This document shows, one piece after another, positions 6,663 through 10,552 of a stretch of 10,552 bases of DNA. The notes under the pieces were generated by a model. That model was given only the letters and a program-made list of their open reading frames with translations, had not been told where the DNA came from and ran no database searches. How positions within the stretch are numbered: position 1 is the first letter of the stretch; every line of letters begins with the position of its first letter. Position numbers and translations under genes: made by a program. Source of the DNA: Tritrichomonas foetus (taxonomy: Eukaryota > Parabasalia > Tritrichomonadida > Tritrichomonadidae); contig MLAK01000064.1 in assembly GCA_001839685.1 (NCBI GenBank), positions 1 through 10,552 on the forward strand. The letters are read 5' to 3'.

Positions 6663-6716
6663 CAGAAAAAGTTGATTTTGCAAATTTAATTTCGATCTTC
6701 TTAACGTATAGAATTA

Positions 6717-7757
6717 ATGAAGAATTACAGCAGTGAAGAACGAAATCAATTGCTTTTTCAAACAGCATCGAACACTCCACCATCTAATAAGCCAAGTGTT
6801 GTTGATGCGTATAATTATGCCCCTAAACAACCTCCACCTTCAATAATCGTCGAAACAAATCCAAATCCGAATGAAAATCACGAAAATCATACAATGAATT
6901 CGATTGAAATCAATAAATGGAATGAAACATGGAAATTTATAGTCGATAAACTCACAGAAATTACATGTTTTCCTCCAATTTTAGTTCAATCAGCAGATGA
7001 ACAAAGGAAATCTTTACAATTACTAGTCGAAAGCGTATGTGAAATTGCCAAGCATCCAAAAGATTCACAAGAATATAAAGATCTGACTCACGAACTCGAA
7101 CTTAGAGACCAAAAAATCACAGAACTTAATCAGAAAAATTCATCTCTTAAAAGTGAAATAGAATTATTGAAAAACCGAAATAAAGAGGAAATATCACATT
7201 TTACGAAAAAAATTGAAATATTGGAAAATTATGCCTTGCAAATTGAGCACTACACAATTCAGGTTGATAAAAGAAAGGACTTTAATCAAGCATCTTTTCA
7301 GAGGATTAATCAATCAAGAGCATCAACGCTTAACAATGATATAAAAACCTCACCTGGTGATCATTCCAAAGGTTCAAAAGGCTCATTCGAGAAATTAAAT
7401 AAAAGTCATCAAGCAGAAAAGAAGAATGCCCAGAAAAAGAGTGTTCATAAATCGAATAAAAAAAATGAAAAGTTAGGTCATTCAAATACCAAAAGTGATA
7501 AGAATAGTAATTTAGCTACTAATGATAACTCTAAAAAGAAACCAAATGATTTCAAATTTGAAGAAAATAAAAGATTCGAAGAAGATTATGTTGCAAAATT
7601 GATTCAAAAGTACACCAAAGTGGAACCAACACAAGAGGTCCAGCAAGCAAATCCAGAATCCAAGGCTCAATCACTTTTCGAACGCTCTATCAAGCCAAAC
7701 GATGATATTCAGAAAGAAACCCAAAAACCACGTTTCAAAAGGAGACAATGGCATTGA
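6717..7757 (+). CDS. Coiled-coil protein with basic disordered C-terminal half, family unknown
   Basis: I do not recognise the family of this 346-residue protein. Residues 1-60 are Pro/Asn/Ser-rich and probably disordered. Residues 65-112 form a predicted helical block (NKWNETWKFIVDKLTEI, then EQRKSLQLLVESVCEIAK) with two Trp, which may be a small conserved domain. Residues ~118-185 are a clear coiled coil with Leu/Ile in heptads (ELELRDQKITELNQKNSSLK and onward). Residues ~205-280 are Lys/Asn/Ser-rich low complexity. A last charged helix (281-300) and a basic end (RFKRRQWH) close the protein. There is no signal peptide or membrane span. A cytoskeletal, centrosomal or scaffold role would fit but is only a guess. 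It starts at ATG 6717, divergent from the surface-protein gene across 169 bases; TGA stop. AATAAA lies at 7839-7844. Confidence 0.6.
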   Translation: MKNYSSEERNQLLFQTASNTPPSNKPSVVDAYNYAPKQPPPSIIVETNPNPNENHENHTMNSIEINKWNETWKFIVDKLTEITCFPPILVQSADEQRKSLQLLVESVCEIAKHPKDSQEYKDLTHELELRDQKITELNQKNSSLKSEIELLKNRNKEEISHFTKKIEILENYALQIEHYTIQVDKRKDFNQASFQRINQSRASTLNNDIKTSPGDHSKGSKGSFEKLNKSHQAEKKNAQKKSVHKSNKKNEKLGHSNTKSDKNSNLATNDNSKKKPNDFKFEENKRFEEDYVAKLIQKYTKVEPTQEVQQANPESKAQSLFERSIKPNDDIQKETQKPRFKRRQWH

Positions 7758-8401
7758 TCACTAATTAGCATCTTTTCTTCATAAGCTTGAGATATAATCA
7801 TATCATGAATTATGAATTGATCTGAAAATTGTTTTTATAATAAAAATTTAATTGTTTTAATCACAGTTAACACTTTACTGAATCCACTCTTCAAAAAGGT
7901 GATATCTAATTGGGGAAATTTTTGGTTGGAATTTTTTCAATGTGTCTTTGGTCAAAATTAAACAAAAATAATATTTATCACAATTTAAATATGTAACCAT
8001 TTTTTTGTGAAAAACGAGAGAATTTCATCACATCTAGATTGAAACCGGTGATTATATTTTTGATAATACCTTTTGAAATTTTTGATCAAATTTTTGAATA
8101 AGTTTTGTTATAACAATAAATAAATGTATATTATGATTGAAGAAAATCCCAATAAATCATCAGCAATTCATCATGAAAAATTGAATTTAGTTTGATGACA
8201 TATTTTATATTAATATTTATCTATGATTTACCTAATTCTAAATATAAATAACAGAATATTCGTATTTTAATTTTAGAAATAATTCAATAAAGCCTTTTTA
8301 TCACAATTCTCAAAGAAGAATGAATCGAATATTAATGGTATGGAAAGCTTATGTCATCTTTGTTTTTAGATTTTGATTGAATACATCTGCTTTTATATCA
8401 T

Positions 8402-8417
8402 TCAATTAATTAATTGA
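8402..8417. repeat. 16-bp perfect AT-rich palindrome
   Basis: TCAATTAATTAATTGA equals its own reverse complement. It lies about 100 bases left of the large hairpin. Low complexity makes a chance origin more likely than for the GC-containing palindromes. Confidence 0.5.
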
Positions 8418-8516
8418 GAAAGAATGAAAAAAAAGAATTATTTTTTTACAATTGAAAACTTTTTCAGTATTTTTAAATATCGTATAACAGAAAAAGTTAA
8501 TTCATTAAGAAGAAAT

Positions 8517-8578
8517 GCGTTTTATGGCATACTAACTTTTTGTGATGCACATCACAAAAAGTTATGTCCAAAAAACGC
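8517..8578. repeat. Long hairpin-forming inverted repeat
   Basis: The core arms TAACTTTTTGTGATG (8533-8547) and CATCACAAAAAGTTA (8550-8564) are perfect 15-base complements around CA. Outside them, GCGTTTT-A-TGG (8517-8527) pairs with CCA-AAAAACGC (8568-8578) with one A-A mismatch. The two stems are separated by an uneven internal loop (5 bases left, 3 right). About 26 paired bases per arm in an otherwise unremarkable spacer is unlikely by chance. The fold-back layout resembles two terminal repeats joined after internal loss (a MITE-like remnant); a structured RNA is the alternative. I see no clear target-site duplication. Confidence 0.7.
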
Positions 8579-8641
8579 CATTTTTTCAAATAAAATAAAT
8601 TTACGAATTATCTTTCGATAATCCTATGAAAAATAATTATA

Positions 8642-8680
8642 ATGACTTGATTTCTTCATTGAAAGAAACTAATGAGTCAT
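8642..8680. repeat. Second, weaker inverted repeat
   Basis: ATGACT (8642-8647) pairs with AGTCAT (8675-8680), and inside it TTTCTT (8651-8656) pairs with AAGAAA (8663-8668) around a 6-base loop. AT-rich flanks can extend pairing with gaps. It follows the large hairpin by about 60 bases. Confidence 0.4.
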
Positions 8681-9004
8681 AAATTATGATTATCCAAAAA
8701 TCCCCTGAGAAGAGTGTTTTGAAGAGAGACTTTTAGAGTATATCAAATTCATGAAAATTGTTCACATTCAATTCTATCCGATAATCAGCCCTGTATTGAA
8801 ATTTTTTAATTTATTTCAATTCCAATTCCTAAAATGAATTCTTATGAACTGGAGCTTTGACAATATAAAAAAATAAACAATTGAAAACTTAAAGAAATTC
8901 AGGTTATTCTCAAAAACTTTTCTTTGAATCTTTTCAATTGATGTTTATTTCAACAAAATTCTCCAACTTTTTAATGGTATAAAAATTAATCATATAACTT
9001 TTCC

Positions 9005-9049
9005 ATGAAATGTTTCAATCTTTATCTTTATGAAATGTTTCAATCTTTA
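9005..9049 (+). repeat. 25-bp tandem repeat upstream of the pseudokinase gene
   Basis: A unit beginning ATGAAATGTTTC and ending TCTTTA (20 bases) occurs at 9005-9024 and identically at 9030-9049, with TCTTT between, so the period is 25 and there are 1.8 copies. It ends 32 bases before the ATG at 9082. The exact identity suggests a recent duplication or a paired binding site. Confidence 0.7.
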
Positions 9050-9081
9050 AGAATTTTTAAAAGAATTCATCGTCGATTTTA

Positions 9082-10152
9082 ATGACTACCCTCTCGAAAG
9101 ACGCATTCATGGAGCTCTTCGAGGTTCAACACGAATTATCCAGAAGTCAATATGCTGAGACATTTCTGTTACAAAGGAAAGATAACGCTTACGAGCAACA
9201 GCAAACATATGTCACTAAATGCTTCCACAAAAGCAAAATTACAGATGTCAGTGCATTTCTGAACAAATTGACAATGATTCAAAGCTTTAATTTTACATTT
9301 TTAGTCCCATACGATTTTATAGTTGATGATGATGAACAAATTTTCCTTGTTCGAAAATTCGTTTCAGCTCAACCATTAAGCGCACTTGATCCAGCTGAAT
9401 TTAATATGGCTTTGACATGGAGGAGGATCCTTCAAGCATTTGCAACCCTTCACGATCATTCACTTGGCGGCATTTTCGTCAAGCCAGATAACATCTTTGC
9501 AAATACCAATGGCGTTATTATGTTAGTTGATCTCTATCCAATTCCATCGCCGCCATTCAACGGGGCAGATACACCTGATTTGAAATTTTTCCAATTTCTC
9601 GCGCCTGAATTTTTCACAAATGAGTCACCAATCTCAGAAAAAAGTGACATATGGAGTTTAGGTGCGATAATGCTAGTTTCATATGGGTATAGTCTTCCCT
9701 GGAGCGCATCAAATATTTTCGGAATGATAAATAAAATCACGACTCACCAAATCGAACTTCCTGACTCAATTCCGACTAAGCTCAAAGATATGCTTACTCA
9801 AATGCTTGTCCGCGACTCATCATTTCGATCCCCTATTTCAAAAATTATTCGTTCGCAGACACGATCATCTGGCACACCTGCATTTGACCTTATTGTCAAA
9901 CCTAAAAGAAATTCTGATAGCCAAGTTCAAAAAATATCTGCATTGATTAATCCAATGGCATTTAAGAACGCAAGAGTTTCTGTAAATACACGATCTGCAA
10001 AGTTACCACCACTGCCATCAGCACAAATGATTTCCCGCTATAAGGCTTCAATTCAGGTTCCTCATTCGAGTTTGACTCGTCGGCCAAGCAGTCGGCAAAT
10101 GGAAAATAGAAAAATTGTTGATAACCTTTTTTCTTTTGCTGAATATATATAG
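9082..10152 (+). CDS. Pseudokinase (protein-kinase fold without catalytic residues)
   Basis: This is a 356-residue protein whose residues ~12-255 align with the protein-kinase fold. Kept: the VAIK-type lysine (VTKCF, K46), the KPDN block (134-137), D150, APE (174-176) and SDIWSLG (188-194). Lost: the glycine loop (residues 19-26, LSRSQYAE, have no Gly), the helix-C Glu (K62 sits there) and the whole HRD triad (G130-I131-F132, so Phe replaces the catalytic Asp). DFG reads DLY. Phosphotransfer is therefore unlikely; a scaffold or allosteric role is inferred. Residues ~256-356 are a basic Ser/Arg/Pro-rich tail without a known domain. It starts at ATG 9082. The start region is less AT-rich than the neighbouring genes. 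The subfamily could not be told. TAG stop, AATAAA at 10186-10191. Confidence 0.75.
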   Translation: MTTLSKDAFMELFEVQHELSRSQYAETFLLQRKDNAYEQQQTYVTKCFHKSKITDVSAFLNKLTMIQSFNFTFLVPYDFIVDDDEQIFLVRKFVSAQPLSALDPAEFNMALTWRRILQAFATLHDHSLGGIFVKPDNIFANTNGVIMLVDLYPIPSPPFNGADTPDLKFFQFLAPEFFTNESPISEKSDIWSLGAIMLVSYGYSLPWSASNIFGMINKITTHQIELPDSIPTKLKDMLTQMLVRDSSFRSPISKIIRSQTRSSGTPAFDLIVKPKRNSDSQVQKISALINPMAFKNARVSVNTRSAKLPPLPSAQMISRYKASIQVPHSSLTRRPSSRQMENRKIVDNLFSFAEYI

Positions 10153-10552
10153 ATAGAAATGATTTATAATCACAAATAATATTATAATAAATAATCATGA
10201 TATTTTATTTCCTTGAATCTCATTCCTTTTTCATCTTTTTTCCTTAAATAAACAACACGATCACTTAAGTATGGAATTTCATTGAAAAAAATAATTAATT
10301 TAACAACATGGAATGTTTATTCTCTCGCTCATTCAGCATGATGCATGCAATAGTACATCTAGTATAATGGTTTATTTTATTGTCGTTATTGATGAATATT
10401 CTTGATATTGCAGATAAAATATATCGTAATTTTATATTCATTATGACGTAATTGGGAAACACATTTAGTATATATGCATAGATAGTAACGATTTCTATTC
10501 CAAAAAACTAAGATTATTTATCAATTTCTTCTTCTTTTTTTTTTTTTTTTTT
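10153..10552. other. 3' spacer ending in an 18-T run
   Basis: No gene is seen in these 400 bases. AATAAA at 10186-10191, 34 bases past the pseudokinase stop, may serve 3'-end formation. TAACGAT at 10486-10492 resembles the Myb-recognition core described for Trichomonas promoters, so a promoter for a gene beyond the window is possible. The window ends in T at 10535-10552, which may be a contig edge or a real tract. Confidence 0.4.

Larger units (their letters stand above)
7758..9081. other. Long gene-free spacer with several inverted repeats
   Basis: This 1,324-base stretch is much longer than the other spacers (158-381 bases) and has no convincing gene. It holds a 12-base-period direct repeat of AAATTTTTGA (8076-8085 and 8088-8097), a 16-bp AT palindrome (8402-8417), a 62-bp hairpin (8517-8578), a smaller hairpin (8642-8680) and a 25-base tandem repeat (9005-9049). 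No tRNA or rRNA signature was seen. A 65-codon frame at 8424-8621 runs through the large hairpin and is probably incidental. The spacer could carry a decayed mobile element or an unrecognised non-coding RNA. Confidence 0.5.

Noticed and set aside
6408..6683. 91-codon minus-strand ORF overlapping the surface-protein start
   Set aside because: It largely shadows the signal-peptide region and the divergent promoter in another frame, with no domain-like sequence.
8424..8621. 65-codon ORF on the plus strand
   Set aside because: It runs through the 62-bp hairpin, shows no recognisable domain and sits in repeat-rich spacer. TCATT 22 bases upstream is too common a motif to support it.
9962..10198. 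78-codon minus-strand ORF over the pseudokinase 3' end
   Set aside because: It is antisense to a supported gene, half of it in AT-rich 3' DNA, with no domain signal.
1..10552. tRNA, rRNA or CRISPR elements
   Set aside because: No A-box/B-box pair, rRNA-like GC-rich block or regularly spaced repeat array was seen.

Overview
The window looks like compact nuclear DNA from a unicellular eukaryote, most likely a trichomonad (Parabasalia, Tritrichomonas- or Trichomonas-like). Visible grounds: very AT-rich DNA, six intronless genes with mostly short spacers, and TCAYW motifs (the trichomonad initiator consensus) a few to about 40 bases before several ATGs. The gene mix also fits: an NT-C2 protein, a single-pass beta-helix surface protein and a degenerate kinase. 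All three stop codons end genes (TAA four times, TGA once, TAG once), so no stop reassignment is needed. The taxon is an inference; no rRNA or marker settles it.

Layout. Bases 1-279 hold a hairpin with wobble-compensated arms and an E2F-like site in front of a RAD9 homologue (280-1446, +). An NT-C2/DIL-like protein (1828-3624, +) follows. Next is a small protein with CDK-type sites, a PIP-box-like motif and a coiled coil (3915-4373, +). It converges on a type I membrane protein with a beta-helix-like ectodomain (4532-6547, -). That gene shares a 169-bp divergent promoter region with a coiled-coil protein (6717-7757, +); the region carries three copies of TTTAAACG. A long gene-free stretch (7758-9081) contains several inverted repeats and a tandem repeat. 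It leads to a pseudokinase gene (9082-10152, +). The last 400 bases show no gene and end in a run of 18 T.

Two obvious reading frames open at TTG rather than ATG. For RAD9 and the membrane protein the starts were moved to the first in-frame ATG (280 and 6547). In both cases the shorter protein fits its family better.

There is no operon logic. RAD9 (9-1-1 checkpoint clamp) and the small PIP-box-like protein could both belong to DNA replication and damage control, but only the RAD9 assignment is firm. The strongest leads are the checkpoint-type C-terminal tail of RAD9, the E2F-like site before it, the repeated palindromic motif in the divergent promoter, the 62-bp hairpin in the long spacer, and the pseudokinase.
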